Source: a halophilic archaeon
GTDB lineage: Archaea; Halobacteriota; Halobacteria; Halobacteriales; Haladaptataceae
Assembly (NCBI GenBank): GCA_003298465.1
Contig: QNGA01000002.1
Coordinates: 554,909 to 618,908, forward strand
DNA: 64,000 bases
Direction: 5' to 3'
Both the position numbers and the translations under genes were made by a program. How positions within the stretch are numbered: position 1 is the stretch's first letter; the number at the start of each line of letters is the position of its first letter. Of the stretch, positions 32,761-41,945 are shown in pieces. The notes beneath the pieces were generated by a model that did not search any database, had not been told where the DNA came from, and saw only the letters and a list, made by a program, of their open reading frames with translations.

Positions 32761-33819
32761 ATGAACCGGCGTACGCTGTTGCGGACCGCGGGGGTCGGAG
32801 TGGCCGGGTCGATGGCCGGCTGTGCGAACCTCTTCCAGACGCGCACGGTCGGTCGTTCGCCGCCGATGGTGCAGAACCGTCCGGACGCCGTCTACGTCCC
32901 CTCGCACGTCGAGGGGATGGAGATGGCCGGGATGGCGAAGCGAGGACGGCTCCGGCTGGCACTGTTCTACAGCTTCCCCCACCGATTCTGGCTGATGGGT
33001 GGCGGGACGGCGAAACAGCAGAAGAAGGTCGAGATACAGTCCGAGGACGACGTGCATCTGATGGCGTCGGCGTGGGACGCGAAGACGAAACGGGTGCTGC
33101 CGGCGGGCAACGTCCGAGTCGACCTCTCGAAGGGCGACTGGAGCGCCACGCGGACGATGTGGCCGATGCTCTCCCAGAACATGGGCTTCCACTTCGGGGA
33201 CAACCTGAGCCTCGACGGCGACGGCACGTACGAGGCCAAGGTGCGGGTCGGCGGACTGGACTTCCGCAAGACCGGCGCGCTCGCCGGGCAGTTCGACGGG
33301 ACGGAGACGCTGACGACGACGTTCGACTACAGCCAGTCCGCGAAGGAGGACGTCGCGTACAGGCGACTCGACGACAGGAAAGGCGAGCGCGGCGCGGTCG
33401 ACCGGATGGACATGAAGATGCCGGTCAGTCAGGTCCCGAAGCGGGCGAATCTCCCGGGGCAGTTCCGCGGCGAAGTGACGACGGGCGACGCGCCCTTCCT
33501 GGTGAGCACCGTCGCCGACGGACCGCTGGCGAACGACGGCACCTACCTCCTCGTCTCGCCCCGGACGCCGTACAACCGCTATCCGTTGCCGATGATGTCG
33601 CTGTCGGCGACGCTGACCCGGGACGGCGACGCGTCGTTCGAGGGCGCATTGACGCCGACGCTCGACCCGGACGCGGGGTATCACTACGGTGCGAGCGTCG
33701 ACGGCGTCGCGTCCGGCGACGAGTTGGCGATTCGCGTCGAGTCGCCGCCGCAGGTGTCGCGCCACGAGGGGTACGAGACGGCGTTCGTCGGGATGGAGAC
33801 GAAGACGCTCGCGCTGTAG
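32761..33819 (+). CDS. P19/Tp34-like iron- or copper-binding lipoprotein
   Basis: A 352-residue lipoprotein with a twin-arginine start (NRRTLLRTAG) and lipobox MAGC (Cys21). Residues about 35-185 resemble periplasmic P19/Tp34 proteins: the DVHLMAS strand matches their DVHLEA, and MWPMLSQNMGFHFGDN plus LDGDGTYEAKVRV match the PM...HYGxN and GxGxYxV segments. The methionine-rich GMEMAGM may bind copper or iron. The C-terminal half is a second beta-domain. Relatives help FTR1-type iron permeases, none of which is in the window. The promoter element is shared with the DyP-like gene. Confidence 0.78.
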   Translation: MNRRTLLRTAGVGVAGSMAGCANLFQTRTVGRSPPMVQNRPDAVYVPSHVEGMEMAGMAKRGRLRLALFYSFPHRFWLMGGGTAKQQKKVEIQSEDDVHLMASAWDAKTKRVLPAGNVRVDLSKGDWSATRTMWPMLSQNMGFHFGDNLSLDGDGTYEAKVRVGGLDFRKTGALAGQFDGTETLTTTFDYSQSAKEDVAYRRLDDRKGERGAVDRMDMKMPVSQVPKRANLPGQFRGEVTTGDAPFLVSTVADGPLANDGTYLLVSPRTPYNRYPLPMMSLSATLTRDGDASFEGALTPTLDPDAGYHYGASVDGVASGDELAIRVESPPQVSRHEGYETAFVGMETKTLAL

Positions 33820-33892
33820 CTGTCGGCGTCGAGCTCCGCCAAAACGAACGTCGTCGACGAGTCGAGTCAGAAAAGCCCGCCAGGTCCCATCG

Positions 33893-34888
33893 TCAGGCCA
33901 GCACTTCGTCGTCCTGTGCGGACTCCAGTAGCTCCTGGTAGCGGTTGCGGATGGTGACCTCGCTCACGCTGGCGACGTCGCTGACCTCGCTCTGGGTCAC
34001 CTTCTCGTTGGACAGCAGCGACCCGGCGTAGACGGCGGCGGCCGCCAGGCCGACCGGCGACTTCCCGCTGTGGACGCCCGCTCTCTTGGCCGTCTTCAGC
34101 AGGTCGTGCGCGCGGCGCTCGGACTCGTCGCTGACGTCGAGGTCGGAGGCGAACCGCGTCACGTAGCTCTGGGGGTCGGCGGGCTGGATTTCGAGGCTGA
34201 GTTCGCGGACGATGTAGCGGTAGGTGCGCTTGAACTCCATCGCGTCGATGCGGCTCACCGCCGCCACCTCGTCGAGGCTGCGCGGGACGCCGACCTGGCG
34301 GGCGGCGGCGTACAGCGACGCCGTGGCGACGCCCTCGATGGACCGACCCGGCAGGAGGTCCTCGTCGAGCGCGCGGCGGTAGATGACCGACGCCGTCTCC
34401 CGGACGTTCTTCGGCAGGCCCAGCGCCGACGCCATCCGGTCGATCTCGCCGAGTGCCTGCTTGAGGTTGCGCTCCTTGCTGTCGCGCGTGCGGAAGCGCT
34501 CGTTCCAGGTGCGCAGGCGCTGCATCTTCTCGCGCTGCTTGCTGCCGAGGGTGTTGCCGTAGGCGTCCTTGTCCTGCCACCCGATGTTCGTCGACAGCCC
34601 CTCGTCGTGCATCATCTTGGTGGTGGGGGCGCCGACGCGACTCTTCTGGTCCTTCTCCTTGGAGTCGAACGCGCGCCACTCGGGGCCGCGGTCGACGCTG
34701 TCCTCCTCGACGACGAGGCCGCACTCTTCACAGACGGTCTCGCCGTGCTCCTCGTCGTTGACGAGGTTGCCGCCGCACTCGGGACAGACCGTCTCGTCCT
34801 CGCTCTCTCGTTCTTGCTCGCTCTCGTGTTCGGTTTCGCTGGACTGTACGTCCGCTCCGCCGTAGTTTCGGATTCGAGTACCGGTCAT
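33893..34888 (-). CDS. tfb: Transcription initiation factor TFB
   Basis: A 331-residue general transcription factor. The N-terminal zinc ribbon has CPECGG and CEECGLVVEE, then the B-reader region (GAPTTKMMHDEGLSTNIGW). Two cyclin-fold repeats follow (SVIYRRALDEDLLPGRSIEG; VGLAAAAVYAGSLLSNEKVT). TFB binds TBP-DNA and the BRE and recruits RNA polymerase. ATG at 34888 was chosen (MTGTRIRNYGG); ATG at 34909 is possible. Haloarchaea have several TFBs with partly separate target genes. The acidic Glu/Ser stretch at residues 12-28 is notable. Confidence 0.96.
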   Translation of the reverse strand: MTGTRIRNYGGADVQSSETEHESEQERESEDETVCPECGGNLVNDEEHGETVCEECGLVVEEDSVDRGPEWRAFDSKEKDQKSRVGAPTTKMMHDEGLSTNIGWQDKDAYGNTLGSKQREKMQRLRTWNERFRTRDSKERNLKQALGEIDRMASALGLPKNVRETASVIYRRALDEDLLPGRSIEGVATASLYAAARQVGVPRSLDEVAAVSRIDAMEFKRTYRYIVRELSLEIQPADPQSYVTRFASDLDVSDESERRAHDLLKTAKRAGVHSGKSPVGLAAAAVYAGSLLSNEKVTQSEVSDVASVSEVTIRNRYQELLESAQDDEVLA

Positions 34889-35281
34889 GATGGTTTGATG
34901 GGGCCGCACTGCTGGATGCGCTGGCGGGTGCTCCCAGAAGGGGGAAACTAAGAAAGTCCCGGGAGGTCATTCCCTAACCAGTAGTAAGGCCGAAAATGGT
35001 ATAAATGCTTCGGTAGATTGTGCAAGGTGGACCCGACTCCCGGTCGCGGCTTCTTCCAGAATACCTCGTCGACACCCCCCGAACCTCCCGATATGTGGGA
35101 AATTTCGACGGGCGGGGATCACGGTATTCCGTTTCTATCACACAACCGTTCGGCGGAACGCTACGGGACGTCGACGTTTGCGTCGATTCCGTGTACACGT
35201 GGGAACGCGTTCGCACCGCTCTTCGACCACGGACCGTCGCGCCAGCCTCGGCGGTTCGGGGTCCGGCGTCGAACGCAGCGG
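34889..35281. other. Long upstream region of tfb
   Basis: 393 bp between two genes on the same strand. It holds the tfb promoter at 34999-35012, which implies a 5' leader of about 85-90 nt. No other gene, repeat or RNA is supported. Confidence 0.45.
34999..35012 (-). promoter_or_regulatory. BRE/TATA promoter of tfb
   Basis: On the minus strand, cgaagc (BRE) is followed directly by atttatac (TATA). Transcription should begin near 34976, about 88 nt before the chosen start codon, so this mRNA has a leader. Confidence 0.65.
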
Positions 35282-35917
35282 TCACTCGCCGAGGTACGAC
35301 CGGGCCCGTTCGTCGGACACCTGGTCGAAGCGCCGGTAGAACTCCCCGACGGCACCGAACCCCGGCGGCGTATCCACGCAGACGACCTCGTCGGCCTCGG
35401 CGCGGAGGCGTTCGACGGAGGTCGGCGACCCGACCGGTGCGGCGAGCGTGACGTGGGCCGCACCGTCGTTCCTGACCTGTCGCAGGCAGGCGATTATCGT
35501 CGCACCCGTGGCGATGCCGTCGTCGACCACGAGCACGCGTCGGCCCGACAGGTCCGGAGTCGGTCGGCCGCCGCGGTAGGTCTCGGCCTTCTCGCGGGCC
35601 GCCTCGGCCTGTCGCTCCCGCTCCCGTTCGACGTACTCCTCGCTCACCGCCAGATTCTCGACGATGGCGTCGTTCACCCACGCGCTCCCGTCGGCTCCGA
35701 CCGCTCCGATGGCGAGTTCGGGGTTCTGCGGTGCACCCATCTTCTTCGCGACGACGACGTCCAGCGGCGCACCGAGTCGGTCCGCGACCACACGCCCGAC
35801 GGGCAACCCCCCGCGCGGTACCGCGAGCACGACGTCCGCGTCGACGCCGCGCTCCTCGAGCAGGGCCGCCAGTTGCTCACCCGCGTCTCTCCTGTCGGCG
35901 AACACGGTTACCACCAC
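35282..35917 (-). CDS. Phosphoribosyltransferase-family protein
   Basis: A 211-residue PRTase-fold protein. The PRPP-binding loop is VLVVDDGIATGATIIACL, and the N-terminal part has VVLAVPRGGLPVGRVVADRL and VVVAKKMGAPQNPELAIGAV, typical of the stand-alone bacterial and archaeal family rather than a defined purine or pyrimidine enzyme. GTG at 35917 is chosen because a minus-strand TATA box (gatttattcg, 35939-35948) lies about 27 nt upstream. The substrate is unknown. Confidence 0.87.
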   Translation of the reverse strand: MVVTVFADRRDAGEQLAALLEERGVDADVVLAVPRGGLPVGRVVADRLGAPLDVVVAKKMGAPQNPELAIGAVGADGSAWVNDAIVENLAVSEEYVERERERQAEAAREKAETYRGGRPTPDLSGRRVLVVDDGIATGATIIACLRQVRNDGAAHVTLAAPVGSPTSVERLRAEADEVVCVDTPPGFGAVGEFYRRFDQVSDERARSYLGE

Positions 35918-36022
35918 TGTGGAACACGACGCGCTCGCGAATAAATCCTCGCGCCGTCGTCGCCCCGCCCGCGTCTCGGTCGGGCACACGTTTCGAGTCC
36001 CCGGGCGACGATAGGGGAACGA

Positions 36023-36619
36023 ATGCAGCGAGTATCGCAGGCGACGGTGCTGCGCCACTGGTTGCGGCTGGAGCGTGCGAAGCCGGAGACGCCCGACTTC
36101 GCGGTCGAGTCGCTGTCCGAACGGGCCGCGCTGGACCGCCTCCTGGACTGCAAGCCCGGTGCGGCGGCGTTCGTCTGGCGCGACGCCCCGGTTCGCTGGT
36201 ACCGGACGACGCTCTCGCCGGAGACGTTCGCGCGACTGCGCGTGATCGAGGGGCCCGAGGGGATGCTGTGGCGGTCGCTCTCGCCGGACGGCACGGTCGT
36301 CGGCGCGGCGCGGCGCGTCGCCGGCGGCGACTCCGACGCGCTCGCGGCAGAAACGGGAGTCGACGTCGGGCGCGTCCTCGACGTTCGCGAGAACCCGCCG
36401 GACGAACCCCTGGTGCTGGCGCGGCGCGAGGGCTGCGAGCCGCCGTACGTCGCCGACGGCAACTACCGGGCGACGGCCCGCGCCCTCGGGCTGGTCGAAA
36501 CCGGCGAGTACGACCCGGTCGAGGCGTACCTCGGCGTCTGTTCGCGGCCGGTGCTGGAACCGCTCCGCCAGCGCGCCTGCGCGCTCGTCCGGCGCACGCT
36601 GGGGCGGCGGCCGTGGTAG
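36023..36619 (+). CDS. Hypothetical protein with ParB-like C-terminal motif
   Basis: A 198-residue protein. The C-terminal third reads LVLARREGCEPPYVADGNYR then ATARALGLVETG and VEAYLGV, which resembles the ParB/sulfiredoxin-fold core (P..V.DGNHR..A, then .V.A.I.) with Tyr for His. The N-terminal two thirds are helical with WLRLERAKPETPDF and are not recognised. It is monocistronic and convergent with the next gene. The ParB-like assignment is tentative and no DNA-partition context is present. Confidence 0.6.
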   Translation: MQRVSQATVLRHWLRLERAKPETPDFAVESLSERAALDRLLDCKPGAAAFVWRDAPVRWYRTTLSPETFARLRVIEGPEGMLWRSLSPDGTVVGAARRVAGGDSDALAAETGVDVGRVLDVRENPPDEPLVLARREGCEPPYVADGNYRATARALGLVETGEYDPVEAYLGVCSRPVLEPLRQRACALVRRTLGRRPW

Positions 36620-36627
36620 CGCTACGC

Positions 36628-37080
36628 TCACTCCAGGCTCGGCGAGAACGACTGGTCCCGGGCCACGACCGTGTCGGGGTCGACGCGGACGAACGACCAG
36701 CGGTCCGGGTCCAGCGCCGCGAAGCGGGGGTCCCACGCCGAGCGGTCCTCGCCGAGGTAGCGCGACAGGAGCCGGTCGACCCGGTCGTCGTCGAGCGGTT
36801 CCAGCGACGCCTGGCCGCGCATTCCGACGTGGACGACCCGCCCCGAGCGCACGTCGAAGTCGACGACGGCGAGCGCGACCTCGGGACGCTCGGCGACCCG
36901 TCGCGCGTACGACTTCCCCTCCGTGTCGCCGAGTATCCAGACCCGGTCGTCCTCCCAGAGGAACCACAGCGGCGAGACGCGCGGGTGGCCCTCCGGCGAG
37001 GCGGTGCCGAGGAAGCAGAACAGCGGTCGGTCGAGGACGGCGTCGAGCGGCGCGTCGAGCGTGTTCTCGACTATCTCCAT
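36628..37080 (-). CDS. Pyridoxamine 5'-phosphate oxidase-like flavoprotein
   Basis: A 150-residue split-barrel flavin-binding protein. FCFLGTASPEGHPRVSPLWF and VWILGDTEGKSYARRVAERP are typical of the PPOX-like family, which bind FMN or F420 and act as small reductases or oxidases. The ATG at 37080 is used; a GTG at 37092 would also fit a promoter near 37113. It is divergent from the HerA-like gene. Confidence 0.85.
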   Translation of the reverse strand: MEIVENTLDAPLDAVLDRPLFCFLGTASPEGHPRVSPLWFLWEDDRVWILGDTEGKSYARRVAERPEVALAVVDFDVRSGRVVHVGMRGQASLEPLDDDRVDRLLSRYLGEDRSAWDPRFAALDPDRWSFVRVDPDTVVARDQSFSPSLE

Positions 37081-37189
37081 GTCGACGGACACGGCGGCTC
37101 CGGTCAAGGCGTTTTCGCGTCCGACGGCGATTCTCCGTCGCGTCGCCATGCAAAATTTGAAGACGTACCTGTCGGTACGAGCAAGTAAG

Positions 37190-38959
37190 ATGGACGAAGA
37201 ACAGCGGCTGTCGGTCGGACATCTCGTCGACGACGGAACGCCGGTGTCGCTTCCCGTCGTGGAGATTCTGACGGGCCGTGGCTTCGTGACGGGCAAGTCG
37301 GGGTCGGGCAAGTCCAACACGGCGAGCGTCGTCGTCGAACAGCTACTCGACGCCGGCTACCCGGTCTGCATCATCGACGCTGACGGCGAGTACTACGGCC
37401 TGAAGGAGGAGTACGAACTCCTGCACGCCGGGGCCGACGAGGAGTGCGACATCCAGGTCAGCGCCGAGCACGCGGAGAAGATCGCGGCGCTCGCGCTCGA
37501 CCAGAACGTCCCCATCATCCTCGACGTGTCGGGCTACCTCGACGACGACGAGGCGGACGAACTCATCCGCGAGACGGCCCGACACCTGTTCGCCAAGGAG
37601 AAGAAGCTGAAGAAGCCGTTCCTGCTCGTCGTCGAGGAGTGCCACGAGTACATCCCGGAGGGCGGCGGGATGGGCGAGACGGGGAAGATGCTCATCAAGG
37701 TCGGCAAGCGCGGGCGCAAGCACGGCCTCGGCATCATGGGCATCAGCCAGCGCCCCGCGGACGTGAAGAAGGACTTCATCACGCAGGCGAACTGGCTGGT
37801 CTGGCACCGGCTGACGTGGGAGAACGACACGAAGGTCGTCAGCCGCATCGTCGGTTCGGAGTACGGGGAGAAGGTGCCGGACCTGGACTCCGGCGAGGCG
37901 TTCGTCCAGACGGACTGGACCGACGGGGGCGTCCGCCGCATCAAGTTCAATCGCAAGGAGACGTTCGACGCGGGTGCGACGCCCGGACTCGACGACTTCG
38001 AGCGCCCGGAACTGAAGTCGGTCAGCGACGCGCTGATGGACGACCTGGAGGGTATCACGGAGATGCGCGAACAGGAGCAGGACCGCGTCGCAGAACTCGA
38101 GAGCCGCCTCGAAAACAGGGACGAGCGCATCCGCGAACTGGAGGACGAACTCGAATCGGCCCGCAACGTCTCCGCCGCCGCGCGGAAGATGGCGAACGCT
38201 CTCGCCCACGGCGAGGTCGGCGCGCCGGAGGACGTCCAGCGGCGACTCCGCGAGAAGGACGAGCGCATCCGCGAACTGGAGGCGAAGGTCGCGGAACTGG
38301 AGGACGAACAGTCCGAACTCGGCGAGTTCGAGGCGAACGCCGACGAGTCGGCGCCCGCCGCGACGGACGGCGAGGCGGGCGACGCGGGCGACGCGGCGTC
38401 TGCCGAGTCTCCCACGGGCGACGGCGACGCGTCGTCCGCCGGCGAAACGGTCGGTGAGGAGGCGACGCGGAACGAGACGGACGAGGAGGGGTCGGGCGAC
38501 GAGAGGGAGTCGGACGACGAGGCGGTCTGGGACGCGGACGACGACGAGGTGACGGCGTACCTGGAACGACTCCGCGAGCGCGGACACGAACTCCGGGACT
38601 CGGTGGTGACCGACATCAACCCCGAGACGGCGTCGCTCGTCGACCTCGCCCAGTCCGAACCGGTGGTCGTCCGCATCGACTCCGCACGCCGCGAGTCGCT
38701 GTGTAACGAGGACCACTCCTGGGACGTCGTCGCCACGCTCGCCCGCGACGGTCCGATGACCGTCCACGAACTCGACGAAACCGTCGCCGCGTCCGTCGAA
38801 CAGATCCAGAGCCTGCTGGCGGAACTCAGGAAGCGCTCGTTCGTCACGCGAGACGAGGACCGCGCGTACGCACTGAACCGGGAGGCGATGGTCGCGGTCG
38901 TCGAGGACCCGGACGAGCGAATCCGCACCAGCGAACTGGTCGCCCAGTGGCGCGAGTAG
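37190..38959 (+). CDS. HerA/DUF87-like ATPase with coiled coil and C-terminal winged helix
   Basis: A 589-residue protein. A HerA-like motor ATPase comes first: Walker A GKSGSGKS (35-42), Walker B FLLVVEECHEY, and the arginine-finger-like GKRGRKHGLGIMGISQRP. A coiled coil follows (about 300-385, with two DERIRELE repeats), then a very acidic Ala/Glu/Asp linker of about 60 residues, and a C-terminal helix-turn-helix (DVVATLARDGPMTVHELDET). HerA works with NurA in DNA-end processing; no nurA is adjacent. The longer start at 37148 is possible. Confidence 0.85.
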   Translation: MDEEQRLSVGHLVDDGTPVSLPVVEILTGRGFVTGKSGSGKSNTASVVVEQLLDAGYPVCIIDADGEYYGLKEEYELLHAGADEECDIQVSAEHAEKIAALALDQNVPIILDVSGYLDDDEADELIRETARHLFAKEKKLKKPFLLVVEECHEYIPEGGGMGETGKMLIKVGKRGRKHGLGIMGISQRPADVKKDFITQANWLVWHRLTWENDTKVVSRIVGSEYGEKVPDLDSGEAFVQTDWTDGGVRRIKFNRKETFDAGATPGLDDFERPELKSVSDALMDDLEGITEMREQEQDRVAELESRLENRDERIRELEDELESARNVSAAARKMANALAHGEVGAPEDVQRRLREKDERIRELEAKVAELEDEQSELGEFEANADESAPAATDGEAGDAGDAASAESPTGDGDASSAGETVGEEATRNETDEEGSGDERESDDEAVWDADDDEVTAYLERLRERGHELRDSVVTDINPETASLVDLAQSEPVVVRIDSARRESLCNEDHSWDVVATLARDGPMTVHELDETVAASVEQIQSLLAELRKRSFVTRDEDRAYALNREAMVAVVEDPDERIRTSELVAQWRE

Positions 38960-38962
38960 CGC

Positions 38963-39127
38963 TCAGCGCCAGCGGTCCTCGACGCCGCCGTCTCGTTCGG
39001 CGTCGCGCAGGTCCCGGGGACTCCACTCGTCGGCCGCCCGGCACTTCGTCACGAGCGCGCCGAGTGTCGCGAAGAGCGCGGTAGCGACGAGCAGTTCCAG
39101 CACGAGGAACGCGGCGAAATCGACCAT
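38963..39127 (-). CDS. Small membrane protein
   Basis: A 54-residue protein with one N-terminal hydrophobic helix (FAAFLVLELLVATALFATLG) and a charged C-terminal tail ending VEDRWR. Its ATG overlaps the stop of the upstream gene by one base (TGATG), a strong sign of translational coupling, so the pair may form a complex. Function unknown. It ends 3 bp after the convergent HerA-like gene. Confidence 0.65.
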   Translation of the reverse strand: MVDFAAFLVLELLVATALFATLGALVTKCRAADEWSPRDLRDAERDGGVEDRWR

Positions 39128-39438
39128 CAGTCCTCGTTCGCGCCGGAGTCACCTGTCGTTTCCGGCGACTCCGCTTCGTCTGCGGACCCGGACTCGTCCG
39201 CCGACTCGGGGGGACTCTCGCTCAGGCGAGGGCGCAGGAAGTGGACGGTCCCGGCGAGCATCAGTCCAACGCCGAGCGTCACGCCGACGTAGTCGAAGCC
39301 GGCGGGTGCGACGCGAATCCCCGGTACGGCGAGGTACGCCGCACAGAAGACCGCGAGCAACAGGAGTACTAGCGACGACGGTCCCGGGAGTCGTCCGCCG
39401 TCGTCGTCTGATTCGGAGTCGTCGTTCGGTTCGGACAC
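39127..39438 (-). CDS. Two-helix membrane protein with acidic tail
   Basis: A 103-residue protein with an acidic start, two hydrophobic helices (LVLLLLAVFCAAYLAV and VGVTLGVGLMLAGTVHFL), and a long acidic, Ser-rich C-terminal tail. It is the first gene of a pair with the 54-residue membrane protein. It has no recognised family. In haloarchaea similar small two-gene units accompany transport or respiratory complexes, but nothing of that sort is nearby. Confidence 0.65.
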   Translation of the reverse strand: MSEPNDDSESDDDGGRLPGPSSLVLLLLAVFCAAYLAVPGIRVAPAGFDYVGVTLGVGLMLAGTVHFLRPRLSESPPESADESGSADEAESPETTGDSGANED

Positions 39439-39703
39439 GCGTTGACCAGTCGTCAGACTCTGTCGTCTCCGTGGTTATAAACTTTCGTCAGCTTCTACCA
39501 TTTCGAAGAGAAGTTGTGGTCGAAGGATAGAGAGTTCAAGGATTCGAAGCGGCGGACCGTCGAGCCGGCGGCGAAGCGCGGCACGCGTCGCGCGGAGGGC
39601 GTTCTCGACGGTGCCGCTTCGCGCGACAGACGTCGTCCGTGCGACGCACCTCCTGGTCCGCGGCGAGAAGGCTGATTAGTATCTGCGCCCAATCGCCCGG
39701 CGA

Positions 39704-40900
39704 ATGGACGACGCATCCGAGCGGGGAACCGTCGGGGGATTCTGGAGCTACTACCGGCGATACACGAAGACCGCCGTTCACGCCGCCTCCGCCGCGGCGC
39801 TGACCGGCCTCGGGTACCTGACGACCGTCCACGAGGGGTTCGCGGTCCTGGCGGTCGCCGCGTACGTGCTACCGCCGGTCTACCTCTACGCGACGCGAGA
39901 GGAGAGCGAGCGCCCGCCGCCCGGCGGCGACGCCGACGAGTCGGCCGGCGAGAGCGACACGGCCGATGCGCCGAGCGCCGGTGACGAAACGGCCCCGGAG
40001 TCCGGGGCCGAAGGGGCTTCCGAGGACCCCGAACTGGAACGCGACCGCTGGACGACCGCAACGGTGCCGACCGACGCGACGCTGCGCGCCGTCACCGCCG
40101 ACGGTCGGCCCTGCGCGGTCGGCGACGGCGGCGTCGTCCTGGCGCGCGGCGGCGACGGCTGGCGGGCGGTCGTCGACGACGGACCGGGGGCAGCCTCGAA
40201 CGCGCTGCGGGGTGCGGACGCGACCGAGGACGGTCGGGTCTGGTTCGCGGGCGACGGCGGCGCGCTGGGGCGACTCGACGCCGACCGCGTCACCGACCAC
40301 TCCGCGCCGGAGGAGATGACGAGCACCTGGAACGACGTCGCGGTCGCGGGACGGGCCGGCCGGGAAGCCGTCTACCTCGCCACCGGCTCCGGCGAAATCG
40401 TCCGCGGACGCAACGACGACGGCGACCTCTCGTGGGCCGCGCCGGTCAAACCCGGAAGCGGGTCGAGCGTGGCCGCGGTCGCGTTCGACTCGCCCGAGCG
40501 CGGCGTCGCCTGCGACACCGGGGGTGGCGTGTACGAGACGACGGACGGCGGCCGCGAGTGGGAGCGCATCGGCGCGGCGGACGCCGCCCTGCACGACGTG
40601 GCGTTCGCGGGCGAGACGCTGTACGCCGTCACCGACGACGGGTCGGCGCTGCGCTACGACGGCGAGCGCTGGACGCGCCGCTCCGTCGCCGACGCACCGC
40701 TTCTGGCGGTGGCGGGGTACGACGGGAGCACGGAGCTGCTGGCAGTCGGCGAGGACGGCGTCTACCGGCGCGCCGACGACTGGGAGCGCGTCGACCTCCC
40801 CACGTTCGCTACGTTCCGGTGCGTCGCGACCGGCGAGGGCGGGACCGCCGTCGCGGCGGGCGACGACGGGGCCGTCGTCGAGCGGACTCAGGGCTCGTAG
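39704..40900 (+). CDS. Membrane-anchored beta-propeller-like protein
   Basis: A 398-residue protein. Two hydrophobic segments near residues 25-62 anchor it; an acidic linker follows. The rest is a series of repeats around 40 residues each, with motifs such as GDGGVVLARGGDGWRAV, AGDGGALGRLDAD and GGGVYETTDGGREWERIG, reminiscent of YCF48/BNR-type propellers. Such proteins bind partners or assemble complexes outside the membrane. No recognised gene name. The end overlaps the convergent DUF3179 gene by 13 bp. Confidence 0.7.
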   Translation: MDDASERGTVGGFWSYYRRYTKTAVHAASAAALTGLGYLTTVHEGFAVLAVAAYVLPPVYLYATREESERPPPGGDADESAGESDTADAPSAGDETAPESGAEGASEDPELERDRWTTATVPTDATLRAVTADGRPCAVGDGGVVLARGGDGWRAVVDDGPGAASNALRGADATEDGRVWFAGDGGALGRLDADRVTDHSAPEEMTSTWNDVAVAGRAGREAVYLATGSGEIVRGRNDDGDLSWAAPVKPGSGSSVAAVAFDSPERGVACDTGGGVYETTDGGREWERIGAADAALHDVAFAGETLYAVTDDGSALRYDGERWTRRSVADAPLLAVAGYDGSTELLAVGEDGVYRRADDWERVDLPTFATFRCVATGEGGTAVAAGDDGAVVERTQGS

Positions 40901-41838
40901 AACGCGTCGGGACCGTGGTCGTCCTGCCAGGCGAATGCGAACAGCCGACGAGCGGGGAGTCGGTCGAGCGTGCGTCCGTCGTCGCTCTCACCGGTCGCGC
41001 CGTGCCAGCGTGCGCCGTCGCCCCGGAAGTACGGACCCTCCTCGGGTTCGAAGGCGAATCCCGGATGCTCGAAGGCGTGGACGCCCTCGGCGGCGAAGAC
41101 GACGGCGTCCCCGTCGCCGACGCCGGCGGTGACGACCCCGCCGGCCGCCTCGACGCGGGAGAGCGGCACGCCGAGCGCGTCGCCGTCGCGTTCGAGGCCG
41201 ACGACGACGGCCTTCGGGTCGAGGTCGTCGCGGTTCCACTCCCGCGAACCGTCGCCGCGGTGTGCCGCCAGGCCGAAGCCGTCCGTCTCGAAGTAGTCGC
41301 GGTACGGCTCCTCGTCGTAGTCGATCTCCTCGACGCCGTCGCCGTCGCCGTCGCCGCTGGCCTCGCTCGCGCCGCCCGGGGGCCGGAGGACGACGCCGTC
41401 GTCGTGGCGCTCGCGGAATCTGTTCCAGGGGAGCACCGCCGCGGCGCGGACGGTCAGCGACTCGCCGGCGAGTTCGCCGGCGATGCACTCGCCGCTGGAC
41501 TGTTTCCACTCCGACTCCGTCTCGCGGTCGTACAGGACCAGGTCGTCGTCGGCGAGCTTCCCGGAGACGCCGAACGTGAGCGTCCGCCCGGCCACCTCGC
41601 GAAAGTAGACGACGGCGCTCCCGCAGAGGGGACACCACGTCACCGCTATCGGGTCGCCGACGCGGTCGTTGACGACCTCGTGGTAGTGGAGGTATCGGAC
41701 CGGGTACGCGCGGGTCGGCCCGTCGTCGGACTCGACGACGATGACTCGGTCGTCGGGGTCGCCGTCGTACCCGCGTCCGAACGCCGGGTCGTCGACGCTC
41801 GGGATGGCGTCACGCGGTACGACCTGTCGTACGCTCAT
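40888..41838 (-). CDS. DUF3179 protein
   Basis: A 316-residue protein of the DUF3179 family. The conserved core YPVRYLHYHEVVNDRVGDPI and VTWCPLCGSAVVYFRE, with a CxxC pair, is clear. Further in, TFGVSGKLADDDLVLYDRET and SEWKQSSGECIAGELAG are also typical. An acidic Gly/Asp loop splits the middle. The family is widespread in archaea and bacteria but has no established function. No signal peptide is seen. Confidence 0.88.
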   Translation of the reverse strand: MSVRQVVPRDAIPSVDDPAFGRGYDGDPDDRVIVVESDDGPTRAYPVRYLHYHEVVNDRVGDPIAVTWCPLCGSAVVYFREVAGRTLTFGVSGKLADDDLVLYDRETESEWKQSSGECIAGELAGESLTVRAAAVLPWNRFRERHDDGVVLRPPGGASEASGDGDGDGVEEIDYDEEPYRDYFETDGFGLAAHRGDGSREWNRDDLDPKAVVVGLERDGDALGVPLSRVEAAGGVVTAGVGDGDAVVFAAEGVHAFEHPGFAFEPEEGPYFRGDGARWHGATGESDDGRTLDRLPARRLFAFAWQDDHGPDAFYEP

Positions 41839-41945
41839 CGTCCGGACGTTCCGCGCTATCGCACAAAAGTTCAGGGGAGGAGTCGCTCCCCGGTCCCCGT
41901 CTCGCTTCCCCCGGTCCCCGTCTCATTCTCCTTCCGGTTCCCGTC

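Noticed and set aside
35018..35944. 308-codon plus-strand frame in the tfb upstream region
   Set aside because: Antisense to the phosphoribosyltransferase gene with arginine-rich composition.
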